Notes under the pieces: model-generated | Told to the model about the DNA's origin: nothing | The model's database searches: none | Seen by the model: only the letters and a program-made list of their open reading frames with translations | Translations under genes and position numbers: made by a program | Assembly: GCA_964454265.1 (NCBI GenBank) | Contig: CAYVXD010000002.1 | Coordinates: forward strand, 1 to 64,000 | DNA length: 64,000 nucleotides | Origin: JAUWMI01 sp964454265 | Lineage (GTDB): Bacteria; Sumerlaeota; Sumerlaeia; MWCT01; JAUWMI01 | Reading direction: 5' to 3' | Shown: piece after piece, positions 63,161 to 64,000 of the stretch | How positions within the stretch are numbered: position 1 is the first letter of the stretch | Layout of the letters: each line of letters begins with the position of its first letter

Positions 63161-64000
63161 CTATAGTAGCGAATAAGGCACAGCCTGTCTCCAGGCCTCC
63201 TCGTTCACGATGAAGTCGCGCTTGAAATAGAGAATGTAGCCGTCAATGTAGTTCCGCTCATCCCATATCCATTGAGCACCTGTGCCGGTCCATTCGAGCA
63301 CGTTCATCTGGTATGAATATACCACATGATCGTAGTGTGTTCCATACTCGGTCACGGGACGCCACGAGGTGATGTCGTCAGTATGTAGCTCCCAGTCCTC
63401 GATTTGCGCGTCTGTGACCAGCCAGTCATTGTCAGTGATAGTTGATGAATCGAGCATGAGAACTTCTGCAATCACGCCGCCGAACAGAATAATATTACGG
63501 CACCGGATCGCCAGGGTGTGCCGACCAGGTTTAAGGGTGACCCTGAAGCGCTTGCATCCCTCGAACAATGTGCCGGAGCCAATTGGCTCGCCGTCAAGGT
63601 AAGCATTGTAGATGTCATCGCCGTTGATGAGAACCAGAGCGTTCTTCGTGCTTTCAAAGAGGTAGAGCATATCCTGAGCAACCCGGCGACGGTATCTACT
63701 ATCCGAGTGATCGGCAATCTCTTGAAGTAGAGATTTAGCTTTGTCGGTCTGGCCGAGTTTTAACGCGAGTCGTGCTAGGAGAAACTTGATCACCTCAGAG
63801 CGCACAGGGGCTGTGTCGTGGCGGAGGCGTTGTTCGCAGATCTCTGCGGCTTGAGCCGTGTGGCCTTCGCGCTCGAGTTCGTATGTCTGGCGCAAGGTTG
63901 CCACATGATCCATAGTATCCACCATGCGGGCGGTCATCCGGCCACGTGCTGGTCCCAGGTAGCCGAATGAATCGCCTGGCTCAGTTTGATACCAGTAGGC
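63161..64000 (-). CDS. 3' part of a DUF2961-like gene running off the window
   Basis: The frame stays open to the window edge; upstream of the first Met (63937) it reads YWYQTEPGDSFGYLGPARG, which matches the AYWYQTEPHAPF segment that marks the C-terminal end of DUF2961 jelly-roll proteins. It continues into TPR-like helices (about 80 aa) and a C-terminal carbohydrate-binding-like jelly roll (LINGDDIYNAYLDGEPIGSG...LKPGRHTLAIRC). So 63937 is probably not the start. DUF2961 proteins are predicted glycan-active; several are glycoside hydrolases. Confidence 0.7.
   Translation of the reverse strand, partial: AYWYQTEPGDSFGYLGPARGRMTARMVDTMDHVATLRQTYELEREGHTAQAAEICEQRLRHDTAPVRSEVIKFLLARLALKLGQTDKAKSLLQEIADHSDSRYRRRVAQDMLYLFESTKNALVLINGDDIYNAYLDGEPIGSGTLFEGCKRFRVTLKPGRHTLAIRCRNIILFGGVIAEVLMLDSSTITDNDWLVTDAQIEDWELHTDDITSWRPVTEYGTHYDHVVYSYQMNVLEWTGTGAQWIWDERNYIDGYILYFKRDFIVNEEAWRQAVPYSLL

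Overview
The window is chromosomal DNA of a Gram-negative bacterium. It carries a Kdo transferase for lipid A/LPS, a SurA-like periplasmic chaperone, an AMIN-type amidase, FtsY, NusB, RlmD and a complete F-type ATP synthase operon. Several traits are typical of uncultivated phyla in or near the PVC/Omnitrophota/Sumerlaeota/Hydrogenedentota range: secreted proteins with Pro-Thr linkers, NosD-like beta-helix proteins, a BlaI/M56 pair fused to a beta-helix, a DUF2961-type tail, a GHL10 hydrolase and many short dispersed palindromes. That placement is an inference; no rRNA gene is present to test it.

Layout. 0.1-3.2 kb: leucyl aminopeptidase and a YprB-like RNase H-fold protein. 3.6-12.6 kb: exported repeat proteins on the minus strand (a 14-repeat beta-propeller protein broken by one frameshift, a two-module adhesin-like protein, two parallel beta-helix proteins) plus a four-helix-bundle protein, separated by degenerate tandem repeats. 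Two of these genes share a related upstream block of about 240 bp. 13.3-19.1 kb, plus strand: PhnP-like hydrolase, BlaI repressor, an M56 sensor protease fused to HEAT, Ig-like and beta-helix domains, and a secreted amidotransferase-fold protein. 19.2-31.7 kb: envelope and housekeeping genes (ftsY, GT-C glycosyltransferase, GHL10 hydrolase, DUF2400, waaA, nusB, amidase, TPR protein, a histidine kinase/response regulator pair, and a pentapeptide-J-domain-TPR fusion).

32-44.8 kb, minus strand: atpZ-I-B-E-F-H-A-G-D, then a 4.2-kb accessory block, then atpC and a SurA-like gene. The block holds a MITE-like element, a MntA/HepT toxin-antitoxin pair, a membrane protein with an amber stop, a frameshifted nucleotidyltransferase, a methyltransferase-like membrane protein and a frameshifted DUF433 antitoxin. 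Three exactly 65-bp repeats in one orientation separate these genes, and one short site has the box layout of an integron attC. This looks like a decayed gene-cassette array inside the ATP synthase operon.

47.3-50.5 kb, plus strand: tRNA-Pro(CGG), the remnant of a tyrosine recombinase with an IntI-like SPLD tail, a hairpin-rich spacer, an Orc1/Cdc6-like AAA+ ATPase, an attC-like site, a SIR2-domain gene and a second attC-like site. The SIR2 gene therefore sits in what looks like an integron cassette, and the ATPase probably in another. The recombinase remnant carries two perfect 22-bp insertions in opposite orientation; removing both restores its reading frame. This locus is the strongest candidate for an undescribed arrangement: anti-phage-type genes moved as integron cassettes beside a tRNA.

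51-64 kb: a GT-C membrane glycosyltransferase with TPRs, a YncE/phosphoesterase fusion, a 30-codon AURKAIP1/COX24-type ribosomal protein gene, a class II aldolase with a sugar isomerase, rlmD, a YkgJ-type Cys-cluster protein, a large exported helical protein, and the 3' part of a DUF2961-like gene that runs off the window.
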